64,000 nt of DNA from Biscogniauxia marginata. Its lineage: Eukaryota; Ascomycota; Sordariomycetes; Xylariales; Xylariaceae. Both the position numbers and the translations under genes were made by a program. The stretch spans positions 124,001 to 188,000 of the forward strand of contig MU404124.1 of the NCBI GenBank assembly GCA_022695795.1, read 5' to 3'. This document shows positions 24,101 through 36,600 of the stretch, piece after piece. How positions within the stretch are numbered: the stretch's first letter is position 1; the number at the start of each line of letters is the position of its first letter. The notes below the pieces were generated by a model. The model saw only the letters and a program-made list of their open reading frames with translations. It was not told the DNA's origin and did no database searches.

Positions 24101-27027
24101 ATGCCTAGGTTTCCGGTCAACTTTCGGCGGAAGTCTACCGCAGCAGAAGATCACAATGCCCCGGTAGTAGAGCCCTCGTTCCGGGTCCTCGACCGATCCG
24201 ATGCGAGCAATGGGAAGTCGTTCGATGGGGGCCACCGGCTAGCCAGGCTGGCAGCAAATTCGTCAAAATCAAATCTCCACGAGGTGGTGACGGAAGATAA
24301 TCTTTTTGTAGGGATGAAAAACAATCGGTACGTTGACGGAGACGGCTTCCTTTCTAGCATTTTTCACTTCGTATTGCACCGACCCCCTGGTATCCGAGAC
24401 CCGCTCATCACTGTGCGTGGCGGGTCGGTTGCGATGCTCAGATTGGCGCAGCGGACCTTTTCGGATTTCAGCACGGTCATGTCTCACTTACATGAAGTTG
24501 GCTGGCCTTGGCGTTGTGCAATCTACTGATCGTCGCTAGTGGCAGTGGGAGTTCCACTACGAAGACGGCCTCTGACAATTCTTCTCGACATAGCAATGCC
24601 TCAACCGCTCCTTCATCTACCGATTACACAACCCACGAAGATTGGCGGCATTCTAACAGCAGAAAGTCGGTGCACATGAACGACGCCCCTCCGCCTCCGG
24701 CTCACAAGCATTCAAGTACATTTCTCAAGCAAGCCGGGAGGACTTTCTCATTTGGTGGCAATAAGAAAAGTACGCTACCTACGATACCCGCAGAAGAACC
24801 TGTTCCACCGATGCCCGACTACAGTTCCGAGACCACTGCTGGACGTTCACGCGCTGAAACAGCATCGACCGTGAGCACGGCCACACCGCCGAAGGTCGAG
24901 GATAGGGACTTCATGCTTGATCTCGGTGGTGATCTGGCCAGCATGCTCAATAAATTTGACAAGCGCTCGAGCGTTGCGACCTTAAAGGAACGTAATTTGA
25001 CGGCTGTGCGGACCAATCAGCCTGCTCCTCTTCATCTTGACCACTCGGCTCCAGTCGAGCCCCCTCAGCATTCTTGGAACAGCCAAACGTCAAACGACGG
25101 CCTTCTGGGCTCAAGACGAGCACATGCGTATCATTACGATGATGCCACCGTGGCCCCAGTTCCCCCGCTAGTCCCGAAGCACGAAACCAATCCCACTGGC
25201 CGTCGAGTATCGCTCGAAGATGATGAGGACACCACATTGTTGCAGGACTCGATCGCGGCGACACAGTACTTGTCGGATGCTGCACTAGAGGATGGGAGTA
25301 CGTCCCGTCACTACAGGCGAGACGATGCCCGTACGTCAAACCCGAGAAAGGGGCTAACTGAGACATACGCCATGCCGCCTCATTTCGAAGAAGACCAGGA
25401 TGACGACAACATGTTCGAGAAATCATTTGGACATCCTTCACGGGTGGTTCCCCGAATTGGAGGTCGGTCAAACAGTCAGCCTCAAAATAAAGTTATGACT
25501 CCTGAGGAGTTTGAGAAGTACCGCCGGGACAAGGTCCAGGAGGAGCGTATGGGGTTGATTGAGAAGGATGACTCGGAGAAAGAGGAAGAGGATAACTACG
25601 ACGACGAGGAAGACGATTTAGAAAAGTCAAAGCAGATGGCCAAGCAAAGACGAAAACAGGAAGCACATATGACCGTTTACCGGCAACAGATGATGAAGGT
25701 GACGGGCGAATCGTCCACTAATACCGCAAATCCTCGAGCAAGCATCGCCATGTCCATGAGCACTCCAAATCTTCCATTTAACGCGCAAAGCAAAGCCACC
25801 AACCCCTCTCCACCTTCAGATGCCGGCTCTGACGAAGACGAGGAAATCCCCCTTGCGATTCTGGCAGCACACGGCTTCCCCAACAAGAACCGGCCACCGA
25901 CCCGTATCAGCAAAGTGCCCTCTAATCCCAACCTACGGGCCTCCATGCAACCGTCCTACAACGCTCGTCCAGCCTCTGCTGCAGGCGACAATGGCACACA
26001 GAGCGGAGCCAATGGAGGACATCTGCCGCCATTTGCTAGAAAGCTGCCCCAAGATCCTTATCTTGGCGCGGGTCTAATTCATCAAACCCCTCGAGAACCT
26101 TTAGCTCTTGGTGGTGGGATGTCGATCTCCTCCCAGAGTAGAGCAGTGCCTACCGGTGGGCTTGTTGGAGTTATTGCTAATGAAGAACGGTCAAGAGCAC
26201 TCAGACGCGGAAGTCCAGCAGTGGACGGCACTAGTACCCCCCTTCCTTCCATGCAGATGAATGGGATGCCGATGAATGGAATGCAAATGAATGGAGGATT
26301 TGACCCCATGGCTGGCATTCCGCCTCACATGATGTATCCCATGGGAATGCCCCAGATGCCCGGAACAATGATGACACCTACCGATCAAGCGCAACTCCAA
26401 ATGAGCCAACAAATGACGCAATTTATGCAGATGCAGATGCAGTTCATGCAGATGATGGCCTCTAATAATCAGGCTCAGGGACAGGGACAGGGGCCACCAC
26501 GCGGTACAGGACATATGCCCTCTCAGTCGATGGGATCTCTAGACAGACCGCGTAACTCGTTTCTAGGAGACCCGATGGCAGCGGGCGGTATGCGAAGTAG
26601 CATGAATCTAGAATTGCCACGTTTCGACTCGACTCGGACGATGAGTATGGTCCAACCAAGTTCGAGCTCATGGCTCCCACAACAATCTCAACCCGGCTAT
26701 GCGCCCTCGATACGCGCTCAAGGTGGAGGGTATGCTCCATCTATAGCTCCTTCCGAGCGTAGCAACATTGGACTACCTGGACGTTATCGACCAGTCTCGA
26801 GCATTATGCCACTTGAGCAGTCAGGCCGTACTTCTACTATGTCGGGCGCTTTGCCAGTTCTTCATGCAAAACTTCAACAGGAAAAAAGATCGTCCACAGG
26901 CGCCAAGGACGACGACGACGATGACGAGGAAGGATGGGAAGCAATGAAAGCTAAACGAGAAAAGAAGAAGAGCATTTGGCGATCGAAGAAGGATTTCGGA
27001 TCTGATATTGGGGCGCTCATCAGCTAA
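24101..27027 (+). CDS. Conserved-type fungal low-complexity protein with Met/Gln-rich region
   Basis: I cannot name the family. Two exons, 24101-24327 and 24540-27027, join in frame (Asn-Arg across the junction) to give 904 aa. The protein is mostly disordered. Residues 1-76 are basic at the start (MPRFPVNFRRKS). A short helical segment MTPEEFEKYRRDKVQEER begins at 395, followed by an acidic run (EKEEEDNYDDEEDD). Residues 647-661 are three copies of a five-residue unit (MQMNG, MPMNG, MQMNG), leading into a Met/Gln-rich tract up to about 716. The end has an Asp run and then a positively charged tail, SIWRSKKDFGSDIGALIS (887-904), which looks like a conserved short motif. There is no signal peptide or membrane span. 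Prion-like composition suggests a role in assemblies, but no function is shown. Confidence 0.82.
26251..26295 (+). repeat. Three 15-bp coding repeats (MQMNG/MPMNG)
   Basis: Three near-identical 15-bp units encode MQMNG, MPMNG and MQMNG in frame within the 24101-27027 gene. Unit number could vary between strains without breaking the frame. Confidence 0.85.
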
Positions 27028-27956
27028 AAGGTCACAACATCGCATTGCATTGGTCGTCAACATCACTCATCATTTAGATCACGGGTGCGTTTTTTTTTTT
27101 GGGACGAGATAAAAAGCACTTCAATATTTGTCATTACTGGAACCTCGGCTAAAATCACTTCCCCAAATCAGGTTGAGGGATTCTCAGGGGTAAAGGATAA
27201 TGGGGAATCCTTATATATCTGGGTTCTATCTTTTTTTTATTTTGAGTTTCGTGGTGATTGGGTGAAGGAGGGCCGCATTTTTGGATAAGACGAAGACAAT
27301 ATTCGGGTTGTTATGATCTTCTCGAGTTAAAAGACAGCCACATCTTTTCCTTTTTTTTATTTTTCCCCATTCTTTCGTTTAGAGGACTGGATCTGAAGAG
27401 GGATATTGATCGAACGGGGGGCAGAGAGGAGAGGAGGAGAGATGGCATGCTGGGAAATATTATTTTGTGACCGGGACGAAGTCATGAATTAGTAGACCAG
27501 CCTACATACAAGTAATCAATCTAATACTCAAGTATCCCTTCCCACAAAAGTAAATGGCTTGCGCCTTTGGTTATTCATTGCACACGCCTTAATGTGAACT
27601 CGGTCACTTAGCCCGGGTCAGTGAAAGTGGATATTATCCCTTCGATCAATCGACCCCTTTTTTTATTTAACATTTTTGTTACTGCTTTAGGAATTCTAAG
27701 CCATCTATTTCTGGAGGTTCGGTTTTCCCATACATGTAGTTCAAAGAACCACTCGTACCCAAGCATCTGTTCTAGACGGCTAGCTCGAGTCCTCTCTTCC
27801 ACTGTCGCCCTTTCCAATTGTCTAGAGCTCCCAAGCAGGGGGGGGAAAGGCAGTTGCCAGCTTTCAATCCAATCACGTATTACGTATTTTCACACGCATA
27901 CACATACACAATCTCTCTATCTCTCTTCCTCTCTACCCCCTCTCTTTGCTTCCTTT
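27028..27956. other. Convergent intergenic region
   Basis: It contains the 3' ends of the genes at 24101-27027 and 27957-28750. T runs occur at about 27087-27098, 27229-27240 and 27657-27670. No coding or RNA gene signal is visible. Confidence 0.6.
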
Positions 27957-28750
<794 letters not shown>

Positions 28751-29666
28751 TGTCGGTCGGGTACTTATATTTTTTGAATTTTTCCTCCTTACTTTCCTTA
28801 TATTCCCTTCAGTTATTAGCTGTGTTGGTTTATTTGGTTGCGACCTTCGGGGAGGGGGGCAGTGACGCGCGGGGTTCGACAACAGTGAGGGTTGCTATTG
28901 TAACCTACCTACCTATAGTCAAAGCCTGTGATCGACCTTACTCGAGGGCAATCAATTGAGGGGGATTCGCGCTCGGTGAGACCGGTCAGAATGGTATGCA
29001 GATGGAAAGACGGCCTGTGAATGGCTGGAATAGAGATGGAGATTCCCCAGGTATGCCAGTCTTCGTCAGAGTCTTTGGTACATGTAAGTAGGTGGGCTTG
29101 TGGGTTTGAGAGTGGGCAGGTGAAGCTGCAAAACGTAGATGAGCTCAGCGAGGCGGGGCGTGACGCAGTGGGGATAACCCCGACAAGCTAACCCGCAGAT
29201 GATCAGTCTGGACCCCTAAGTATCAATCCACTTCTGCTAACAGCTGTCTACCAGCTGCTTTATTCAACTCCATAGGTTAACCTAGCAAGTGTATGCTAGA
29301 GGCAAGCAGCAGTAGGTTTACTTGAGTCGTGGCTGCTTCTTCAGGCCTCAAATAAGAAGATGCTCTAACTGAATTCTACATAAGCAGTTCAGGTGGCTGC
29401 CTAGAGCTCATATCTCTCGAGAATGCTTCCCTGCTTAACACCTTCATATACACACCTCTCTATATTCCGTACCACATATCTAACGAAGTATTCTATCTCC
29501 CCTGGACAGTATTGAACGCAAAAATCTAGTTACATTCTCGTATACGTCCATCTCATTTCACTCTATACCGTTATTGAGTCTATCACCAATAGGTCGAGTC
29601 CTGCTCTCTATTTGAATAGTTCAATATCTCTTTCAGCCATGTGTCAAATTTGAGCCATTCTTTACC
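28751..29666. promoter_or_regulatory. Divergent promoter region between lumazine synthase and the MutL gene
   Basis: This 0.9-kb region must carry the upstream control of both genes. Pyrimidine-rich stretches lie on each side near the starts. No specific operator can be defined from sequence alone. Confidence 0.5.
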
Positions 29667-32339
29667 ATGTCTTCATCTATCTCTCGTCTTCCCAAGTCAG
29701 CAACTCAGTTTTTGGGTTCCCATGGAGTTATCACTACCCCAGTCTCTCTAGTAAAGGAACTCTTAGATAACTCTATCGATGCCAAAGCCACTTCAGTCGA
29801 GGTCATTGTCTCTGCAAACTCTGTTTCCAAGATCGAAGTCCGGGATAATGGCGTTGGCATCCACCCGGACGATTACGATGCCTTGGGAAGACGCAGTCAC
29901 ACAAGCAAACTGAGGAGTCTCGAGCAACTGAGACTGAATGCCAGCAAAACGCTCGGCTTTCGTGGTGAAGCATTGGCAAGTGCGAATTGCATGGCTACCG
30001 TCACCATCACCACTAAAACATCAACGGAACCCATCGCCGCTCTCCTTCATATTTCGCCAAACACAGGTGGTGTAGCAAAGCAACAGGCAGTATCAGCACC
30101 CGTCGGAACCACTGTAAGTGTCACTGATCTCTTCGGTCGACTGCCAGTACGGGAGCAGGTAGCCATCAAAGAGGCAAGGAAAACGCTTGAAAAATTTCAA
30201 GAACTTCTTCGCTCTTATGTCATGGCAAGACCACAACTCAAACTCTCTTTCAAAGTTTTTCAGATACCAAAGTACAATTGGTCATATGCAGCAAATCAAA
30301 ATGCTACCGTAAAAGAAGCAGCTATTCAGATATTCGGCGTCGATCTTGCCGGCCAATGCTTCGAGAAAACTGTGACAGTAAGCGGTTTGGACAAGGAGGA
30401 CGACTCTCTAGCCAAACAAAAACCTATTCCTCAAGGAACCAGTTACTCATTCGAGACCTTCATGACCAAACCCGATGCAGACCCTCATAAGATATCGAGG
30501 CATATATACTTCTCTGTCGACGGCCGCCCTCTCACAGCTAAAGGGGCAACAATAAGAAAATTACTGAATATATACTCTAAGTACATAAGTATTGCTTTCC
30601 AGCGATCTTCATCGAAAATACCTCTTAACTATTTCATTCGACTCAATATCGTTTGTCCGCCTGGAAGCTATGATGCCAACATAGAGCCATCCAAAGACGA
30701 CGTGCTATTTTCTAATGAAAAGGCCATAATCAATGGTTTCAAGGGCCTTTGCGAAGAGATATACAACCCCATTGAAGTCGATCGCGAAGGCCCTTTGCTG
30801 ACAGTACCGTCGAGCTCTCCACTCCAAGATAACATGATTTCCAGTACTCATCTAACGCAAGCTCTTAAATCTCCGTCTAAGGCAGGCTTTCCAGAAGCCA
30901 TTGCCCCTACCATTTCTTTGCCCATGGGCAACCAGAGCCAGTTACCAGAATCTCTTTCTGCGCACCTCGAAGATCGGGGGTTGTCTCAAGAAAATCATAG
31001 TTCTGATATCAAATCACAGAAAACTGAGCCCTCAGTCTTCACACGAACAACTACGAGTACGAGTGCTCGTAATAATCCTGGGTTGGCGGGTATTCCGGAT
31101 GAGAGACCTAGACTAGTGGACACAACGCGAACAGGGTTCAAAGTTGACATGTCTATAGTTCATAGCGAACGCGCAGGCCAAACCCATAGGCAAAAAGACC
31201 ACACTGAGTCATCTATTGAACTACAAAGTCTTCAGGGAGATTTAGGAGCATCGGATGAGGAATCTCCCCAGGACTTGAATCCATGGGTCATTTCCAAGAT
31301 GAATGCCCCTTGCAAGCAGATACAATCATGCAACGTAACCACAGAGAGGCAGAGAAGTGCTCCTACACCATCAGTTGAGCCTCATATGACTCCAGATCTT
31401 CCTATCCTCCGGCACCCTAAAGCATCACCGACAGATCTTGATTTCCGGCTAAGTCAACACATCTTTAAATTACGAAGTGATACGACTCGGGAAAGGCCTG
31501 TTGTACCAGGCGGTCCTTACCGCAGCCCGATATCAAGTCCAATAGAGAATCGATCACAAGAAATGTCGCCTGGAAATAGTCAGAATTCTAACATGATGCT
31601 CCGGCACCGTCGTCCCTTCCCACCTTGGTCACCACCCTCGTCAATCGAGAGAAATAGGAACCCACATGGTTTACTTGCTAATTCTGAGCTACGTCTGAGC
31701 AAGCCTAATGAGCAAGAGCCGCCTAGCCAGAATAATATTAAAGAAATGTTTGCGTCGGCCAGACGCAATCTCAATTATCAACTTTCTCGACCAGAAGAGA
31801 GATCGATGCGCCCCACGGCCCAAGAGCCAAAGTCTCAAGGAAATCATGACGAAGGGACACATAATGCTCAACCATTCATTCAATTACGCAGTAACGTTTT
31901 CCAAGACGATCACCAAGCCCCGACGGACAAGAAGCCCATCATGACAACGCTAGCCGATGGTGATCCTCGGACATACCTTTTGCGAAGACAGAAATCCATA
32001 GCTGCAAATCCAAGGAAACTTAGGCGCGTAAAGAGCAGTCTCATGCCCCTCGAAAGTATTCCACCCGGAGACCAAACTCATTCACTTACATGGGTTACGA
32101 GTGTGAGTACTCAAGTCTTGTTAGCATCTACCCGCCGGCTCCGACGGTATGACAGATACGTGACCGAAGGTTCTCTTGAAGATGGACTAGAGATGAGTAT
32201 TGCTGAAGGTCGTTTAGTTGAGGAGCGGATAAAAGAATTGCTTGCTGTTCTCAATAGTGAGGTTAAAGGTGGAGAAGGCGAGATGCAAGTCAACTTTACT
32301 TCCTTACTGAAGGGCAAGGGAGTTGCAATTGAGACTTGA
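29667..32339 (+). CDS. MutL-family mismatch repair protein, MLH2-like, no endonuclease domain
   Basis: The N-terminal 350 residues form a GHKL ATPase and transducer domain of the MutL family. Visible motifs are KELLDNSIDA with the catalytic Glu31 and Mg-binding Asn35, DNGVGI (60-65), GFRGEAL (97-103) and GTTVSV near 150. The transducer part ends near SYDANIEPSKDDVLF. Everything after about residue 360 is disordered and Ser/Pro/Arg-rich, ending at 890 aa. I see no DQHAxDERxxxE endonuclease motif and no C-terminal zinc-binding Cys/His pattern, so it differs from PMS1 and MLH3. Divergent motif-I context suggests the MLH2 type, an accessory partner of MLH1. A short C-terminal helical segment (LEMSIAEGRLVEERIKELL) could be a dimerisation part. 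It is a single exon from a clear ATG. The subfamily is less sure than the family. Confidence 0.88.
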   Translation: MSSSISRLPKSATQFLGSHGVITTPVSLVKELLDNSIDAKATSVEVIVSANSVSKIEVRDNGVGIHPDDYDALGRRSHTSKLRSLEQLRLNASKTLGFRGEALASANCMATVTITTKTSTEPIAALLHISPNTGGVAKQQAVSAPVGTTVSVTDLFGRLPVREQVAIKEARKTLEKFQELLRSYVMARPQLKLSFKVFQIPKYNWSYAANQNATVKEAAIQIFGVDLAGQCFEKTVTVSGLDKEDDSLAKQKPIPQGTSYSFETFMTKPDADPHKISRHIYFSVDGRPLTAKGATIRKLLNIYSKYISIAFQRSSSKIPLNYFIRLNIVCPPGSYDANIEPSKDDVLFSNEKAIINGFKGLCEEIYNPIEVDREGPLLTVPSSSPLQDNMISSTHLTQALKSPSKAGFPEAIAPTISLPMGNQSQLPESLSAHLEDRGLSQENHSSDIKSQKTEPSVFTRTTTSTSARNNPGLAGIPDERPRLVDTTRTGFKVDMSIVHSERAGQTHRQKDHTESSIELQSLQGDLGASDEESPQDLNPWVISKMNAPCKQIQSCNVTTERQRSAPTPSVEPHMTPDLPILRHPKASPTDLDFRLSQHIFKLRSDTTRERPVVPGGPYRSPISSPIENRSQEMSPGNSQNSNMMLRHRRPFPPWSPPSSIERNRNPHGLLANSELRLSKPNEQEPPSQNNIKEMFASARRNLNYQLSRPEERSMRPTAQEPKSQGNHDEGTHNAQPFIQLRSNVFQDDHQAPTDKKPIMTTLADGDPRTYLLRRQKSIAANPRKLRRVKSSLMPLESIPPGDQTHSLTWVTSVSTQVLLASTRRLRRYDRYVTEGSLEDGLEMSIAEGRLVEERIKELLAVLNSEVKGGEGEMQVNFTSLLKGKGVAIET

Positions 32340-33092
32340 GTGCGCTGGGGTGTTCGGATTTGCTGCGAACTATACAGAATGGGGTTCAAGACGGCGTCGT
32401 CTTCTATGGCGATACTGGGTAGGGAAGTTGACTAAGAGGAATAGCAAGTTGATATCGGGAAGGGGGTATCCGTTTAAACTACCTATATGTATAGGAGCTA
32501 CACATATATCAGGGCTTGTAACTGCTTGATTTGCTACAATCACCAGGAGGAACGAGGCGATGGGTTTATATCTTCCTTGTTGACACAAATGTCTCAAATA
32601 TCTGGTTAAATCGAGGCTGCACGCACTAGCTCTAATATAAAGTTTTATCTCCACCGCTGTCTGTGTAGATATCATTATCATACTAATCCCTACTAGATAA
32701 ATTAACGCATTAAGAGCCCCCCGGGGCATATTAAATCCGAAATCACTTTGGGAGAAGGGGAAGGGGATATGAGGTAGTCGTGAAGAAACATGGCCAGGGT
32801 TCTTAAAATCGAGCAACTGGGTTTCAGCTCTCTCCCCCCAAACCCCCCCTTCCCCCTACTCGGATGTCCCACTCTCTCCGACTTCCCTTGACTCTTCCCA
32901 AACATTAGACCTGCTAGATACTGATTTATAACACACTACTCGGCTTCCATCACAGGCATCTCAGACATAGGTGAGGCCTCTGATACCGACGATTACCACA
33001 GTAATAGTTATTATTGCTATTGCACTCTCGGGTAGAGGATCCGGCAAGCAATAGACCGCTATTCGTAGTTTAGTCGGCGGAAACGGGGGCGC
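32340..33092. other. Convergent intergenic region
   Basis: It lies between the MutL gene and the proline-rich ORF. A 148-aa open frame on the minus strand (32370-32816) has no coding bias or family signal. C and G runs cluster at about 32718-32850. Confidence 0.55.
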
Positions 33093-33488
33093 TCACGGGA
33101 CTCCGGATCGCGGCCTGCGTCTACGGGGAGGCCGCGCGGGACACTGTGGGTGCGGATCGGGAGCGATGAGGGGGAGAGGGATGAGGTTGGGGGGAGAGGT
33201 GCCGGGGGAGGTATGATATTTTTCCTCATCCTCGCCCAACAGCGCATTTCCTTCTATTGCCCCGCTGGCTCCGAACTCCCCCTCCTCCTCCTCGTCACGA
33301 CTGCTCAAGACGTAGTGGCGGTGGTGGTGGTGGGAGGAGGCGGGACAAGTGGCGCCCCGGGCGAAACAATCGGGGCACCAGAGGAGCTGGCGGGAGTCGT
33401 CACCGGGGGCGGCCGCGGCAGTGCTCTCGGTCGGGACAGAAGTCGGGATGCTGTCCGCGAAGCTCACAGACGGGCTATCCGACGCGGA

Positions 33489-33519
<31 letters not shown>

Positions 33520-33629
33520 AGCGGCGGCAGCGGCGGCGGGCGAGAAATGGCGGACCGGGACCGCGTTGCTGCTGCCACGGCGGCGGCTAGGATGATAACG
33601 CCGGTGGTGAACGTGGACTCCGTCTTCAT
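33093..33629 (-). CDS. Small proline-rich, membrane-anchored hypothetical protein
   Basis: The ORF of 178 aa starts at ATG 33629; the open frame continues to a GTG upstream. A hydrophobic segment (TTGVIILAAAVAAA, about residues 8-21) could be a signal anchor or signal peptide. It is followed by a proline run of about 17 residues, coded by a GGC/GGT triplet repeat at 33490-33540 on the plus strand. Further on there is a CPDC motif, a histidine run (SSHHHHRHYV) and an acidic stretch, then a basic tail. I do not know the family. Strong composition bias can create false ORFs, so coding status is only moderately likely; a spliced form is possible. Confidence 0.45.
33488..33540. repeat. GGC triplet repeat
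   Basis: A run of GGC and AGC triplets codes for the proline stretch on the minus strand. It is GC-only and likely to vary in length between strains. Confidence 0.9.
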
Positions 33630-36600
33630 CTTCGATGCTGTGTGGGAAGTTAGGAGCACGGGAGAGAGGTAAAGGTAAATTGGTGGAAAGAAAGGTTAGA
33701 AAACTCATGTAGATACCAAGGTAGTCGAGACACTGAGTTCGGCCTATAATTTTTTTTTCTTCCTTTCTTCCTTACGAGACCCGGGGCACGAGGGGACGGA
33801 TATAGCGAGGATTACATGTGACAGAGCTCTATAGCAAATAAAATAAAACTCGCTCTTGGATTGTCTGAGTACCCTTCTGGTCCGTCGCTATCCCCGGGTC
33901 TCGGAGCGCGTTTGCAACTGCTCGGGTTGGCGTAGTGCATCTTTAATTTTTCTCTCCGTGGGCTCTAAGGTTGCCTTCTACGTGAGAGATGGCGTTGGAG
34001 GTTCTGCTAGCGGGTTTGTTGGAGTCACAGGCCAGCAGTAGACGGAGACATAGTTTCCTCGGTACAAGCATGGCATGGATTCTACCTAGTGTCCATGGGG
34101 TTCCCATCGAGGGAGTGTCGACGCTTAGGGTTAGATCGATAAGTAGGTAGGCTTGGTCGAGGTAAGAGAGATAAATAGGAGAGAATTCTGAGTTGTGTAT
34201 ATAAGCATGATGCTTGTCTATACCCCTTTTCTCCTCTCTTTTTTCTTATTTTGCTAAACAATTTACGAACGAGTATTTCTACACGGCTCTCTCAACTGAT
34301 TTCTCAACCGATTACATCTCTCGAGACAAGAGGATTATGTAAGTTGAGGAGGCATATGGGAAACGGGGGATTCGAGTACGTCTTTCTCCCTCCTACCTGT
34401 GAACACGATGGAGGGGATCCGTCATCACAGTTCTATATCAAAGTAGTCGTACGATCTTTCCGAGCTATAACCTACCAACTTGATAGAGTCTCTACACATA
34501 TAACCGTAGTGAGCCTAGCGCCTTTTTTTTTTTTACCTCCGCATAGCTTCTCTTCCCAAGCATGTCATATGATTCGTAGTAGTCGGGAGAACCAAGTGGA
34601 AGATAACTAGGGACTGTAGATGATATACAGGCAAATGACTGGCTTATTTACCGTAATTGACCATGTGGGTTAGAGATGGCGTCAGGTTAGGCAATTCTCT
34701 AATAGAAACTTCACATTTTTGAGTTTGAGGTAGTGGAGCGTAAGGATAAGTAAGCTCGAGGGTGAATCCCTAACTATTGGCTATCTTGTACTGCAGGATA
34801 AAGCTATTCGCGTAGCGTGATTGCTGAGTTCACGTCTAGTGTAGATTAGCAGCTGAGGGAGTTCGCTCGCTGGAGTTCACACACGGAGGCGTGCTCCGGG
34901 GGCTGGGGCCCACGTTGGGTGGAATACGAGGTGTTAATGAGGCTAGACGAGATCGCCAGATCTCAAATCCTTGTCTCTGAACGAAAGAGTTGTAGGTTTT
35001 TCAGATTATGTATGTAGGTACTTACAGAAGCATCAGCCGTGGTTCAGAGAGCCCATGTGCCTCAGTTAATGATATATGTAGTGATGGTGAGTTGGTAATC
35101 AGAAGTAGTTTTGAGTAGTAGGTTTGAGCATCATCGGATTCGGGAGTTATGGTGGACAAGAAACAATGTTCACCCATGAGGGCCTTGTCGTCCCAAATCC
35201 TGTCGGAACGGGCCGTATAGTTATACGACATGGCAATGTCACGAAAAGTCAACTTGTCTGATATTGGCCATTATAGAGCGGTGTGACTAAGAGTTTAATC
35301 CTATAGTTAAGTGCTTTGCTGGTCAGTCGTAAGTATAATATTAGGTTAGCTAAGTAGAGAAACACCAATATTCAATTTCGGCCAGGCCGTTCGCTCGTTT
35401 TGTGGTTTATAGATGAGAAGACAGGTAGGTGGCGAGCTGTAAGGGGTAGTAGATATTATCGTGTCCCTGTAGCAACGCTATTTCTCCGACCATCTACCTA
35501 ATGTTATAAGTTGGTATAGGCAGGGCTTAGGTAGTCGTTGGAAACAAGGTCGTGGCATTATTATGAGGTCATCAGACGGATGAATCTTCAACTCGGATGG
35601 TCGAAGGAACCAGATAACATCCCAGCAGCCCTAATGGAATCATTCGCTTCTAGAATATTGACAAATGCGACATGTCTATATTTTGGGCTCGACCAATTGA
35701 TGAAGCGAGGTTGAGATGAAAGAACCGGTTTTTAAGCATGATAACGAGCAGCGCTGTGCCACGCTCGTGTGGACCCTGGTCGACGATCTCGATTCATGAC
35801 ATATCTATGCCCGTAGTTGGCATGAAGCACTTGTGCAGTTGTGGTGAATTTCAGTCTCGCGCTGCTCATAAGATCGCCGCATATCGCACACCTCTAATAG
35901 ATAAAGAAGTAATGGAATAAATTTCATCCTAGGTAGGGGGAAGTAATGTTCAGACGACGATGATAAGACGAAAGCATGGGATAACGGGGGCGGCGCATAA
36001 GACCGTCTAGCAGATCACTAAGTGGCTGTTTCACGCTACTGCGGAATTCGTTCGGAACCCTTGAAATTGAATCCCCGGCAGAGCTCTTGGTATCTTGTCG
36101 CTGAGAGCCGCTTTTACCGTCTTAGTCTGGACGGCATCCCGTATTCGTCTGACCCTATGCTTCAGGTGTTAGAATATGGGGCCAGGCGGCACGCTCTTAG
36201 CTCAGCGACACCTATCGACACGAGCGCCCTATAAGCTTGAGACAACCAGTTGATGCTAGAGTCCATAGGTACATACTTACCTAGACAAGTAACTTGCAAA
36301 AAGAAAAAGGAAAAAAAGAGAAGAAGAAGGGGAAGCAAAGCCGCAACAGCTTCTCGGATAATTTCTAGCGCCATCCGTCGGCGAATCTGAAAATAGACAT
36401 GCATGTACAGACTGTACGTGATTACCATGTCCGAGTCCATTCCTATTTACCTACCAGACACCTCAAATCAAGAGAGTCAAAAGGCGAGTCTCGTGTTGGT
36501 AGAAACCAGCTTATTTCGCACTGTCGGACTGCGACTGCGATTGCAACAGCTATTAGACCAAGACCAGACCAAAAGATGCCCTTCTGCCGTGTTTGCTTCC

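Noticed and set aside
32370..32816. 148-aa minus-strand ORF after the MutL gene
   Set aside because: It lies in the presumed 3' flank, has mixed composition and no family residues.
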